NCBI GenBank assembly: GCA_035235625.1
Contig: CP141145.1
Coordinates: 23,438,563 to 23,502,562 of the forward strand
Reading direction: 5' to 3'
From: Saururus chinensis
Taxonomy: Eukaryota; Streptophyta; Magnoliopsida; Piperales; Saururaceae
DNA length: 64,000 bases
Of this stretch, positions 23,418 to 35,972 are shown one piece after another; within the stretch, counting starts at the first letter, position 1, and each line of letters opens with the position of its first letter. The notes under the pieces were generated by a model. That model made no database searches, was not told the origin of the DNA, and saw nothing but the letters and a program-made list of their open reading frames with translations. Both the position numbers and the translations under genes were made by a program.

Positions 23418-23768
23418 TAGGGATGCAGCCACCGGGTCAGGTCGGGTTTGTCAAACTCAAATATGGTACTATTTAAAATAGTAAATCCAAATCTGACCCG
23501 AATAGCTATTCAAGTTGAATTTAGAAACCCAAACCCGACCCATTAGGGTGGGTCAGGTGGGGTTTATAAAAATATAAAAAAAATTAAAAAAATTATATTT
23601 ATAACCTTACTCGGGTCAGGTTTTGCCAAATCGAACCCAATACTATTTAAGAAATGGTAAATCTAAATCCAACCCAAATAGCTATTCGGATTGAATTCAA
23701 AAACCCAAACCTGACCTATTAGGATCGGGTCAAGTTTTATCATATACCTGACCCGAGTGGCATCCCTA
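23418..23768. mobile_element. hAT-type MITE with exact 8-bp duplication
   Basis: The 351-bp element starts TAGGGATGCAGCCACCGGGT; the reverse complement of its right end is TAGGGATGCCACTCGGGT. ATTTGGAG stands at 23410-23417 and again at 23769-23776, an exact 8-bp target duplication typical of hAT elements. The interior holds two diverged copies of one module ('aaatc..acccgaatagctattc..gttgaat', then 'acccattagg'), so it arose by internal duplication. No coding capacity. Confidence 0.93.
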
Positions 23769-23776
23769 ATTTGGAG

Positions 23777-25939
23777 CAAAGATTTTGAAAGGTCACTACT
23801 GAAAGCTTGAATAAAATGGCATGCGACGTGTGCGGAAATCCCAATTAACATCCCAGTAAACTCTCCCCCGTGAACTGCCTCATCAATTACAATTTTTGCT
23901 TGTCGACTTTCTCTTCCTACTTTGCGGCTTCTTATGATAAGATCATAGAACATAGGAGGGCTTAGGGATGAGGGCGCTCAGGCAACCATTTCAACTCCAA
24001 GATGCTTCTATTAATAGGTCTTTCTATCCTCCTATTATATTTATTTATTTATTTCTTTCTTTCATAAATGTTCAGTGAACTGCCTCTTGGTGAAGGATCT
24101 GGTGTTAAGATTTTTTTTTGAAAATAAAAAAAATTGAAAAAGCCTATGAACTACATGTTGGTGAGTGTTTTGAATTACGTATTTGATGATGGATTGGTGG
24201 CTTGATCTGGCCTTCAATATGTCTACTTTAGTTGATTGGTCCTTTGTGCCATACTACTGAGATTGTCGGTAGAGTAAGCGACTGCGCTCTTTCTTATCTA
24301 TTCTATGTTATTTTTCTTTGTAGACGATTGCTGGAATATGTTTATCTTATATCGGGTCTTTTACTTACATTTATTTCTAATGTGTTGCTAACTAAAGTGA
24401 ATATGTCCTAAGTTAATACGTAAAGTTGGACTTTACTATAGCCTTTCTTAGATGCCCTGGGGCCTCTCTTGATTCCCCCCTTCCCCTACACTGGGAATGG
24501 CAAATGTAATACATTGAAAATCTACTAAAATCTTTTTATTATGTGGAATCATAGTGATTTTTATCATAGGAGATGCCACCTCGGTTAGCAAAACCTACAA
24601 CTCTTTGTGTTTTCCAAGTTTGGTATTTGTGTGATTCTTTCTTTTAATTAGACTCTCTCTTAATCTAGATTTTGCTGGAAAGTGGGTTATTTACTTTCAT
24701 GTAAATGAAAATATACATGTAAATTAGTTGAACTTTATAAATAGTCTCACATCACCTAAAAGAAAGAGATGATGTTGATATACAAAGTATAAGTTTGGCA
24801 TTTTAAGTTAAGCCCTTCGGCCACCCGACTTTTGTGGGATGGATACATGTTAAACCTATGCACCTAGGTGGGTTAACCCACATGCGTGCGCCACCACCGC
24901 CATCTAACAGGTTGGGTCAATAAGATAATTATTTTAAGACAAATTCATTTGGTTTTCTTTTAACCCAAAATGGGTCAAATATGTCTGTTAACAAGCGAAT
25001 TTCTTCTAGGTTCTATAAAACACCAAAAATTCTTTTTCTATATTATCCAAATTTTGGATTTTCCTACTGTCTTTCTGTGAGAGTGATTGCATGGTCCATT
25101 GCATATGTTGTGTGAAGGTACTTCTATAATATGTGGTGGATCATCTTATCTTGAGACAGACACCCAAGTGATCTTAAACACTATTAGGGAGGGCGTAATT
25201 ATGTCTTAAGGATAGAGTGTTACACATTTGATTTGATCATCAACTTTATGTAAGTTACTTTATTTGCAACAATTACTAAGGTACAAAAATAACAATCTTA
25301 ATACAAAATTATATATTTTTTCATGCTTTACTATATGAATTTTATTATCTTGGTTGACACAAACAGCTGAATAGTTTAAGACATCATGTTCATTGAATAG
25401 CCAGTAGACCTGATAATTTTTACAAGGGAAGGTTCAAAACCAAAAGCTACCTTTCCCCAATGCAGGAACTTTTTAATATTTTACTCTCATTTTCTATCTA
25501 CATTTCTTTGCATAGTTATCTAGTCAATTTTTATTCAAATGGGGGATAGTTGTTAAAAAGTGCTTGCCCACTTTTATGTAAGGAGATAGTGTTGGTATAT
25601 AAGGCATAAGTTTGACCTTTCAAGTTAGGTCATTGAGCCACCCCACTTTTGTGGAGGAGATACATGGTAGACCCATGCACCTAGGTGGGTTAACCTACAC
25701 ACGTGCACGCCACCATCCGGCCAGCCAACTCAGTGTGGTTCGGTTCGGTTAGATTTGCACACTCAGCCAACTGGGTTGGGTTGGGTTGTCCATGTCCACC
25801 ACAAACATACACAAATGGATAAACATATTATCTGTATGAAATTAGACAACTACAGACATGCCTTGTCCATGTTTCTATCCATCTATTTTACACCCCTAAG
25901 ATTGTGATCCCAATAAAACACAATACCCATGTGTGTCAG
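23777..25939. other. Intergenic DNA with a duplicated block
   Basis: No gene is recognised. About 150 bp at 24765-24915 recurs at 25580-25725: 'gat.ttggtatataagg.ataagtttg', 'cacttttgtgg', 'atgcacctaggtgggttaac', 'cacgccaccatc'. On the minus strand, 23953 down to about 23770 reads as an open, protein-like segment (VGRESRQAKIVIDEAVHGG) of unknown origin. The rest is AT-rich, with nothing I can assign. Confidence 0.4.
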
Positions 25940-28900
25940 TGTGACATCCCTAATCTTTCTATGACTTTTTTGCTATTTTTTTGCTCATTTTTCGACAGAA
26001 AAATTTGACACTTTAACATATTAATTTTTTGTAGTTTACCCGATATTTGTACCCATAGAGACGAGTTGGGGGGATTAGTTATAGGCCATAGGCCTTGATG
26101 AGTAGTAGAAGTTTCTGACACAAAAAAAAAGAAGGAAAAACATAAGGGAAAGGGAGGAAAGAAAAAGATAATTAGTGAAAGGAGAAAAGAAAAAACAAGA
26201 AAAAAAAATATGTGCGGATTGGGTGCTTTCCACACCAACCCGTACTACATGGAAGAAACATCCCTATTTTCAATTTGCCTTGGGCAAGGCCTGGCTGCCA
26301 ATGGCCATAGGCTTTCGGCAAGCCTCTGGCCAGCCAGCCTCGGTCCAGTGGCGCTAGCGTAGTCACCCTGGCCCAGCCCTATCCCGCAGATACTAGTTCC
26401 ATTCCCTCCCATTTCGCCTATTCTCAGTCCATTTTGGCGTTTTGACCGCTGTTGCGGACCAAACTTTGTTGTCTGGACCTCAGTCTGGCTTTGCTTCGGC
26501 CTAGCGACAATGGATGACCACTCCACCCAGCCTAGCTCCACCTCCTCAGCCCTCCCTCACCTTTTCCTTCTTTTGCCCAAGCCAAAATGGGTCCATTTTA
26601 TTCTCATCTCTCTTTTCCGCTGCCGTTGTGGCGACAAGGGCATGTTGGCATTCGTCTGGCTCTACCCCCATCGGTGAGGATGGCAAGGTCTCCCTAGCCT
26701 AGCCTTGCTACGTCTTGGCCTCTTTGCTCTTCCACCCGCCTTATAGTAAATCGCCTCCCCTATTATTATTTTTTCTTTTTGATGTTTTGGGCTATTGAAT
26801 CACCTCCAGTATAGGTCATCCTCCATACCACCACTTCTAGGACTGCCTTGGGCTTGCGATAGTGGGGAGCCACCCCTTTCAGCCCAGCTCTACCCCCTCT
26901 CTCCTCTTCAGCCTAAGTCGGACCATGCTTTTAATTAATTCATATTTTTATTGCTAGTCGGTCACCCCATTCTTCCCCTAGTGGGGACCAACTAGTTTGG
27001 AATGACAACGACCTTGTGGCCCTTGCTCTGCCCCATCAGCCTTGCTCCACCCCATCTCGGCCCTGAATAACCCTGCTTTGGCTCTGCCATTTTTCGCATA
27101 TGTCCAGTCCATCTCCCCTTTGAAAACAGGAGTATTGGGTGGCAATTGGAGTCGTCACCACCTTTTGCCAACCAACACCCCTAGCCATAGCTCCACTGCC
27201 TTCGCGGGCCTTGGGCCCTCACCATTCGTCCTACCTCTTTCCCCTTCTTTTGTCCTTTTGGTCGCATGTGCACGTGACCTTGGATGCATTTAAGGGTAAA
27301 GATGTTTTTGTGCTTTTGTGCTATTTGATAGTTGATCGGCACCGCCAACAAGTAGTTTCGACCTTTGATTAGCTAACCCCATTTCTGGTCAAACAACCAC
27401 TCTTTTTGTTACCATCTTGCTCCCGCCACCCCTGGTGCACCGCCATGGATCACAGATTTTGCCGCATAGTTTTTGGTTGCCTCCTATCTTGTTGTTATTA
27501 CCTTCGACTCTTCTTAAATACTCGGGACAACAACTCTCTTGACTAGGCGACACATTTGGCCTCCAACTCCGCCGCCGATGCCCACCATCATGTGCTCTCC
27601 ATCGAACTCAGTGGATTACAAGGTAAGGGACTTTGAACTCGTAATTTCAAAATAGCATGCTTTAAAAGTTTAGGAGCATGCTAGGATTATATGATTAAAT
27701 GCTTTGGGATATTCAATGATGATTCAATTGCATGTTAAGAGGGAAATATAATGAATTAGTATGTTTAATTGTGCATATGATGTGCATGTAAGCCCTGAGT
27801 ATATATTATGTATGTGGAATACGTGTGTACTAGTGATGGCTAGCAAGCATGTTAAAATGTTATGTGTTGAATTGCGAGTATGTGATGAGCAAGTATAATG
27901 AAGTATGTGTATGAGATACGGATCTATAGACATACAGATGTATGATGGATTTGCATATGTATGAAGGATATGTGGATGTGTATGGGACAGTTCTATGTGT
28001 GATGGATGGTGAGTGGTGACAAAAGGGTTTTCCATATATGTTGACGTGGATCTGTAACTGTATGTGGGATAACAGAGGGTGTATGAATTGATGGGCAAGG
28101 ATTGGTTTGGATTGGAGTGCATGTTGGGGGTTTAGTGAGTAAGTAAAATAGAGTTTAGATTGGGTGGAGTGTTAGAGCAATGATCAGAAAATTTTGGGGG
28201 TTGAGGGAGTAAGCAAATGTTAGGTTTTGAGCCAGTATGGGGGCTTGCTAGATAGTAAGTTTCACTACAAAATATACATGCATAATATACGTAATATAAA
28301 TTGGAACATAAGAACAATATGTAATAAGAATTTGATGGTTGAGGTTGGTTCATAGGGGCTTTGGTTGATGATTTTTTAGTAAGATAATGTGATTATATGG
28401 TGGACAATAGAGAATGTATAGATATGTCATATGGCGAGTGTGGTTATGAGATGGATGGGTTAAGCGAAGTATGCTACCCTGATATGTCATATGGCAAGTG
28501 CGGTTATGAGATGGATGGGTATGCTATCCTGACGAACTAGAGTTTCAGAATGGGTTTAGCTTCAAATCGGTGAGCAGAAGATTGTGAGACAAAAGGATTT
28601 GTTGGCATAATTTTACTTGCATAACTTATGTAAATCAAATTTGAATCATAAACAAAACTAATATTCGTGAGTTTGAGACCTTAAGGGATAGACAAATTCA
28701 ATTATGTGTTATTCTAGCATGTAATTAGTTAGTTATGCATTTTCCATGTCTAGCCATGGTGTTATCATCGGGATATTGTCTTAGTGTTGTATTTAAGCCC
28801 GTTGAGAACGTTCTATATTTTGTCAATATTGTCTTGGTATTGTATTTAAGCCCAGACTTTTGATGCTCTATTGAGAGCAGTGTAAGTTTTTGCCCTTAGT

Positions 28901-29030
28901 CAGTACTATATGATTTTTTACCTATGGATGACACTGTATGATTCTAACTATATGTGGCACTATAAGTTTTTTGCCTAAAAGATGCATTATATGTTTTTTG
29001 CCCTTGGTACTGTATGGCCCGTAGAGTGTG
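25940..29030 (+). repeat. Gypsy-A-type LTR, second copy, 3'-truncated
   Basis: It begins TGTGACATCCCTAATCTTTC, matching in pattern the copy starting at 62924 (TGTAATATCCCTAATTTTT). It then parallels Gypsy-A's LTR: GC-rich segment 26220-27640 with ccaccatcatgtgctc, acaaggtaagg at about 27619, 'atgtttaattgtgcatatgatgtgcatgtaagcc' (27750-27790), 'gtgttatcatcgggatattgtcttagtgttgtatttaagccc' near 28760-28800, and repeated 'tatg.tttttgcc' units to about 29015. The terminal 300 bp present in the first copy are missing. It carries no CACTA insert and so shows the empty site. Confidence 0.75.
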
Positions 29031-30560
29031 GAAAAGGAAAAATAATAATAAAATGTAAACATGTGAGCATTTTAAAAATATGAATTTCTTTCTATACATG
29101 ATTCAATCTTAAAAATTATGAACTCATAAACATCTTTTACTACTAAAAATAACCAATGAGGTTTAATTTTACTTGATTTGAGATTTCTCTAGCACTAAAT
29201 AAAACTCAAACTTCTATTAAGAGCAGTTTGCCCATTTACTCCACAAAGATAAACTCAATTGATAGCTACACCTCGCAAACTATAGTATGCAATGTAATGT
29301 TGTAAATCTCTTTCATTAAATCTAGTAATTGTATGGGTGAGCTACTATTAATGGAAGTCCCTATGTTTGTTTGGTGTTGGAGAAAACTTATAATAAAATA
29401 AATTTAAAACTCATTGATAATTTGAAGTAGTTGAAGATATTTATAGTTATACTTTTTTAACAGTTGAAGCTTGTAAAAAAAGAAAGTTAATTTTTCAAAT
29501 GGCTCCCATAGACAATCATAAGGTGGTAGGGAGAAGAAAAAGGAGGAGGAGCTAGAGGTGGGTCCAGAAAGGCTAAAAATGAGGAAGAGGTGGGGTTTCC
29601 AGTAGAAGGACAAAGTTTAGCAGGTGGAGAAGCAAGTTTGAGCGTTAGCATTGGAAATGAAGTAAGATCGAAAGTGAGGAGGGCAGCCTGGCCTTTTTGT
29701 GGCACCTTTATGGGCTTACTCAAGTGCCATGTTTATTAGTGTTATTACCCAAAAGCTTCATACATTTTACCGAGTAATGGAAACCTAATATCTATTTGTG
29801 ATTAATTTTCTTTTAAACCAAATATGACTAATGATAAATGAGTTTATGAAGTTATCTTACAAACTTAACTGTAAATAAATTAGAGACTTTTGAAATTTTA
29901 AATAAGACACTTATTTTAGGATGGAGGGAGTATTAACTAAAGGTCAACTTGTAAATTATGATTGTGTCTAATAGAATATGCTTGTAAATTATAATTGTGT
30001 CTAATAGAATATGCTTTCCAAAATATTAAAATGTATTGCATGCCTAATTGGCCACCTTATGACCTCGATAACTACAATATAATAATTTGACAGGACAAGT
30101 GACCGGCCATTTGTCAATACCAAGGTATGGAAGAGGTTGACATCTCTTCCCATCTAAATTTATGGGCTCTTTTCTTATCCTAGATCCTTTTCTCTGGCTA
30201 AATTCTTGTCCTTGATCTCAATCAACTATCTTGATTTTGAAACACTATTAGAAGGGTATGTGCATAATGCAGGTGTTACACTCCATATATTTAGAGTTTA
30301 TATTACCATATGTAAATGAAACTTCAAATTTAAGTTTTTTACCTAATTCATAAATAAGAGTTTGCAAATAATATATTTGGTGTATTGGATCTAATTGGAG
30401 ACTTTTATTACAAAAAAATTGCCTTCTTTTTTCTTTAATAATAGTATAAATTAAAGACAATTTAAAATTCCTATGATAAAAAGTTCAACACCAATTAAGA
30501 TTATGAAATTTATATGTAACTATAAAGTTTTACGTATTGGAGAAATCATTGTAACATTGT
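29031..30560. other. Intergenic DNA, AT-rich
   Basis: No gene is supported. A partial Stowaway-like end (ggatggagggagta at 29919-29932) is present. 'aaattatgattgtgtctaatagaatatgctt' is tandemly duplicated at about 29954-30015. A minus-strand open frame at 29487-29723 has no recognisable motif. Confidence 0.4.
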
Positions 30561-30561
30561 A

Positions 30562-30870
30562 CCTGCACCACGAGTTTCCCACTGTCTTTGCCCACCACCA
30601 AAAAGGCCATCGGGTCCATCACACTAGATGCCGACCTAAATGTGTTATCTAACACAACCAAAATAGGCAGAGAGACTGTGAGCTTTGTGGGGGGTTTGGA
30701 TCTTTGCGATGGGCATTATGACATTGATGAGCACTCTTTGTTTAAGACCCTCAACACTGAGATCCATGCACGTGACTTCTACCAAACTAACATTGTAGGA
30801 GTCAGCCTTCACAAAGGTGGGCCTCGGGAGCCGTGGCATGATGTGCATGCCTGCATAACTGGGATGTCTA
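30562..30870 (+). pseudogene. Phospholipase D fragment
   Basis: Phospholipase D cleaves phosphatidylcholine and related lipids to phosphatidic acid and a head group, using two HxKxxxxD motifs. This piece covers the stretch around the first motif of plant C2-type PLDs: VFAHHQK near 30582-30602, then after a frameshift LDADLNVLSNTTK, GRETVSFVGGLDLCDGHYD near 30668-30725, HSLFKTLNT, and KGGPREPWHDVHACITG near 30815-30868. The family reads GGLDLCDGRYD and GGPREPWHD, so identity is clear. The first HKD motif itself is broken by the shift. No other PLD exon is present nearby, so it is a captured or stranded fragment of about 100 codons. Confidence 0.85.
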
Positions 30871-31036
30871 GATGTAGAAGCATTACCATGAGCAGAGAGG
30901 TTCATCCACATCGAGAGCCAGTATTCCAGAGGGGGATGTCACCTGTGGTAGATGGATGTGGACTGTGGATGCAAGAACTTGATTCTATTGGAGATTGCAT
31001 TGAAGGTGTCTAGTAAGACCAGGGCTGGAGAAAGAT

Positions 31037-31616
31037 TTGCAATATACATTGTTATACCAATATCAAAATGATGAGTGGCTTCATACTCCCACCTCCTATG
31101 CAGTCCAATCCTGTGTGGTTTATGCTTGTAAGGATTGGAAGGTTGATGCTCTTATTGATCATTCTACCCACTCTTGGAAGATGGACCTCATTGAGAACTT
31201 CTTTATGCCTCATGAGCAACTTGTCATTTTTGTTATCCCCATATGCGAAGCCTTGCCTGATGATAAACTTATATGGTCCCCTTCTAAATGGGGGATGTTC
31301 AGCATCAAGAGAGGTTACTAGGTGCTCTCTATGCAGATGATATTGAAACTCTTGCTTTGTGCAAAGCAATCTCTTTTGCCCATAAGCTCAATTTTCAAAG
31401 CAATCATCATTGAACGAGATAGCCTTCTAACGATCCTGAAGTTCCAGTGTCCAGTTCCTGACCAATTTGAGTTTGGCTTGAAGGTGCAAGATGCTTTAGA
31501 CTGTCGTAAGTCATTGATTTTATTATCCTTCAATCATGTGCCCAGATAAGCTAATAAGGTGGCTCATAACCTTGCCCGTCAAGCTATTTCTTTCGTTTGT
31601 AAGGAATGGTTGGGGT
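31037..31616 (+). pseudogene. LINE 3' ORF remnant (RT zinc-binding region and RNase H end)
   Basis: The frame holds two pieces of a plant L1-type LINE. First is the region before the RT zinc-binding domain (WKMDLIENFFMPHEQ, IPICEALPDDKLIWSPSKWG, FSIKRGY; 31175-31318). Then comes the C-terminus of an RNase H domain (DCRKSLILLSFNHVPR, stop, ANKVAHNLARQAISF; 31498-31594). The zinc-binding Cys/His part and the first half of RNase H are missing between them, with no frame change. In-frame stops are at 31319 and 31547. Copia-2 is inserted after TGG TTG GGG; if it is skipped, the frame continues from 36202 to a stop at 36234-36236. Confidence 0.75.
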
Positions 31617-31840
31617 TATAGAAATATATTCTCCCTTGACAATGGGAGCCATTGTATTAACTATTTATAGGTTGTGCAATGATTATAAAAATATGTGTTA
31701 CAATATTTAAATTCAAAATTCAAACATAATTAAATCGAGAAGAGAAATATGTGGAGATAATGAAGGGACAGTTATAGTGATTTAAAAATAATTGAATTTC
31801 AATCAAAATTGCATTGATGATGATCAATTCTTGCCTATTA
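31617..31840 (-). repeat. Copia-2 3' LTR
   Basis: The plus strand reads tatagaaatatattctccc...ttcttgcctatta. It pairs with 35973-36196. On the minus strand it is preceded by the polypurine tract. Confidence 0.92.
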
Positions 31841-31849
31841 CCCTCCCTC

Positions 31850-34800
31850 AAGCGAATGGGGTTTCTCATGCACAATGAGCTTGGACCGAAGCAGATGATG
31901 TCTTTGACGTGATAGACCCTTAGTATAGATGTCAGCAAGTTGATCAACTGTGGAGACATATCGAACTTATAGAGTCTTTTGTGCAACACATTATCTAACA
32001 AAGTGATAATCAATTTCAACATATTTTGTTCTGCTATGTAAGACGGGAATACCAGTCATATATGTTGCACTAATGTTGTCACACCAAATTAAGGAAGCTT
32101 GATGAAGAGTAATTCCAAGCTCACAAAGAAGGCTTCGAAGCCAAGATAATTCAGCAATAGTGATAGCTAGGGATTTGTACTTAGATTCAGCACTATATCG
32201 AGCAACAATTGGTTGCTTTTTAGAACTCCAAGAAACAAGATTAGGACCAAGGAAAATATAAAACCCCGAGGTACCTAGCCCAATTAGCATCAAAGTAGGC
32301 GGTGAGACACAAGTTAAGAGCACGTTGGAGGCGTAGACCAAAGTGTATAGTAGACTTCAAGTACCTGAGGATTCTTTTGACAACAGCAAAATGTGTCACA
32401 TATTGAAGAGCACCAACAAGACTTCTATACTCAGTTGGATCAGGAAGAGTATCACCTTCAAACTTGGATATTGTTTTTGACTTTGACAAGGCATGGAGAT
32501 GGGCTTGACATCTTTGAGATTGGCTTGACTTAGGAGATCCACAATGTACTTGGTTTGAGATAAATATAAGTGAGAACTAGAGAAAGTTGCTTCAACACCC
32601 AGAAAATAATGTAAGGGTCCACGTCCTTCATAGAAAAATGAGACCCCATAAGTTGAATAATCTGCTGCATAAATTGGTGAGAGTTTCCCGTAATTATTAT
32701 GTCATCAACATATATAAGCATATAAATTGTAAAATGAGAGTTTCTATAGATGAAAAGTAAAGTGTCGGCAGAAGAGCCTTAGAAGCCAAGAGAAACTAAA
32801 CCAAACCCGAGGTGCTTGCTTCAAGTCATACAAAGACTTGTGTAGACGACACACATGATTGGGATAGTTGTCAACGAAACCCAATGGTTGGCGCATATAT
32901 ACCTCCTCTTGAAGAAAACTATGGAGGAACGCATTTTGGACATCTAGTTGGTGAAGAGGTCAGCTTCATGAGTAAGCAATGGTTAGAACAAGCCGAATGG
33001 TGGCTGGTTTGATGACCGGACTAAATGTCTCATCATAGTCAAGACCGGCTTGTTGGGAGAAGCCTTTGGCCACCAAGTGGGCCTTGTAACGATCTATAGA
33101 GCCGTCTTATTTATGTTTGAGTTTGAAGACCCACTTACATCCAATAATGCTTTTTTGACAGGGTGGAGGAACTAAAGTCCATGTGCCATTTTGGATGAGA
33201 GTAATAAATTCTGTATCCATAGCAGCTTGCCACTCCAGTAGCTTTATAGCTTGGGTGTAACAGGTAGGTTCATTTGGGCTGGATAAAGCCATGGTTAGAC
33301 AAAGAGGGTAGCAAGTACTAAGGAACACTTTGGGTTATAGATCTCCTATCATAAAGTGTGTGATCATGGGATGGGTGGCATGTGGAGCAAGAGCGCGGGA
33401 GGTGGATGGAGCCTCTATAGGAGACGTTTTGGTACAAGGTACAGTGGACAGAGGAGGTTGTATTGGTTTGGAGTTTACTAAGGGCAAAGAAGAGGATGGT
33501 TGTCCATTGGAGGCAGATGATGGAGGAGTGGTTTGGCTTGGCTGGGCAAGATGTGTGAGGTTGGTTATATCCAATGGTGGCAAGGCAATGGGAGAGATCG
33601 TCTCTTGCCTTGGCTTTGGCATTGGATTAGAGGTTGCAAAAGGAAAAGAATGCTCATTAAATACAACATGCCTTGAAATATAAACCCGACCACTGGGTAT
33701 ATGAAGGCATTTATATCCCTTGTAAAGGGAATGATAGCCCAAGAACACACATTTTGTATAGTGAAATTCCAACTTGTTGCTATTGTAGGGGCGGAGATAA
33801 GGAAAGCAGGCACAACCAAAAGTCCTGAGCGAATAGTAGTCTAAAGTCTCATGGAATACTTTCTTCCATGGAGAAGCTTTGTCTAAGGCTTTAGTAGGCA
33901 TTCTGTTGAGAAGATAAACTATTGTAGTAAAAGCAAAGTCCCAATGGCACATAGGGACAGATGCATGTGCTAAAAGTGTGAGTCCCGATTCCACCATATG
34001 TCGATGTTTGAGGTCCACAACCCCATTTTGTTAAGGGGTATCTGGACAACTCATCCTGTGTAGAATGCCATTGTCTGCAAGGTGCCTGCAAAACTTATGA
34101 TGCACAAACTCCCCACCACCATCAATTTGAAAATTTTTAATTTGATGACTTAATAATTTCTCAACCATGCTCCGAAATTTGATAAAAGTGGGAAATACTT
34201 CAACTTTGGACATGAGAGGAAATATCCAAGTATAACGACTATAAGAGGCAACAAAGGAAACATAATAATGAAACCCATTAAAAGAGACAACTGGTGCAGG
34301 AGCCCACACATTAGCATAGACAATCTCAAGAGGCAATGAAGCCTTTTTGTCAATTAGTACAAAAGGCAGCCGATGAGATTTGCCTAATTGGACTCACAAA
34401 AAGCAAAAAAGTTCTTAGATTCAAGTGGCAAATGACATTTATTTGCTAGAAAATGAACTTAAGAAATTAGATGACCCAAACGTTGATGTCAAGTGGATGC
34501 AAATGCTCTCTCTCCAATGAAACAAATAGGTGGAGGGGAAGGCTTATTTTGTGAAAGAACGCAATAAAGACCTTGGCTACTCAGCCCTTTGAGAAGTATT
34601 CTTCCCGTTGTCCGATCCTTAACAAAAAAACCAGATTTGGTAAATATATCAACACAATCATTATCACAAGTTAATTGGGAAATAGATAGCAAATTTTTTA
34701 CAACATGAGGGACATGAAGGATATTTTTAAATGTTAAACTAGGAGAGAGGCTAGAATAACCAATGTGTGAAATTTTCAAACCTGCACCATTTCCACTAAG

Positions 34801-35929
34801 ACTTGCTCAGAGCCATATATGGTGAGTAATCATTAAGTGTATCAAGATCATGAGCCATGTGATTGGTTGCCCCAGAATCGGGGTACCATTGAGAGTCGGC
34901 GGTAGTTGAAGCATGAAATACATTTGGAGTAGTTTCAGCTTGTTAGGCATGAATAAATCTATGATTACAGTTGAGAGCATGATGACCGTTGCCTTGATAG
35001 ATTTGACAAATCAGCTTTGGCTTGTTGAATCGAGGTTGTTGGGGTTGTTGTTGCTGAGGGTTAGAAGAGAAACCACGATCATGACCACGACTGCGACCAC
35101 GATTGTTGCTATTGTAGTTGTTGCGATTCTGATTGGAGGTGGATGAGTTGTTGCGGTGGTTACCACGTCCTTGAGAGGTGTGACCACGAGTGGAAACATT
35201 AGTTAAAGCATCACCAAGATCCAAGGTAGACAATTGGTGGTACAGTTTCATACGGTGCTCCTAAGTGAGGAGGAGACTATGGAGATCTTCAAGTGCAAGA
35301 GGCTTTTGTCGGGATGTCACTATCATGACAAAGGGTTCATACTCGGGACCAAGTCCACCGAATATGTAGAGTGTCAATCCATTAGGATGAAATAGTTGGC
35401 CTGCAGCGGCCAATTGATCAGCTATGGTCTTTGCCTTCTCCATATATTCAACAACCGAGAGAGAGCCACATTTCAGTATATGAAGTTGGAAGCAAAGTTG
35501 AAGGATTATGGTTTGGGAATGGGACGCATAGAGACGTTCCAAGGTTGACCACATTTCTGCATATGTTTGGAGACTCCACTTCTGGCCAAGAGCACTAGGC
35601 GAAAGAGTGGCAAGAATCCAACTTTGAATAAGTTGGTCAACTTTGTACTACGCTGACTAGGCGAGATTAATTGTGTCAGTGAGGTGGTCATCTTCACCAT
35701 GAAGGAACTTGGGCAGAGCCGGAATAGTTCCTTCAATGAAGCCTAAAACATCTTGAATTCGAAGGATTGGAAGAAACGGTGACTTCCAAAGAAGATAATT
35801 AGTTCTGTCTAACTTGAGGGAGACATGGTGGGTAATATTGGAGATAGCAACCGAGAAAGAATGGGAGCCAGAGTAATCAGTAATAGAAGTGGTAGAGGAC
35901 TGGGCGAAAGTTTGAGAAGAGGACGCCAT
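31850..35929 (-). pseudogene. Copia-2 gag-pol polyprotein, broken
   Basis: Gag starts at 35929 (MASSSQTFAQSS) and runs to about 34950, ending in a Gln/Asn/Arg/Gly-rich tail. The knuckle reads CQIYQGNGHHALNC, with the second Cys changed to Tyr. The protease WYPDSGATNHMAHDL is intact near 34885-34845. Integrase lies at 34336-33700: the first Asp site reads YANVWAP (family: D), the second, QIDGGGEF, is kept, and the Glu site reads QNGVVDLKH (family: E), so two of three catalytic residues are changed. RT (33330-32500) keeps LIYVDDIIITG. RNase H (32340-31850) shows YSAESKYKSLAITIAELSWL and TKGLSRQRH. Several stops and small frameshifts (for example near 35650, 34930, 34030, 33330) make it non-functional. 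Confidence 0.88.
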
Positions 35930-35960
35930 AGAGTGATAAAAAGCTCCTAGGACCATGGTC

Positions 35961-35972
35961 GCTCTGATACCA
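35961..35972 (-). promoter_or_regulatory. Copia-2 primer binding site
   Basis: The plus strand reads gctctgatacca, giving TGGTATCAGAGC on the minus strand, an exact initiator-Met tRNA complement adjoining the LTR with no spacer. Confidence 0.93.

Noticed and set aside
27724-28353. Minus-strand frames with His/Tyr/Ser-rich translation
   Set aside because: They lie antisense in a gypsy LTR and arise from tgtatg-rich repeats; no domain.
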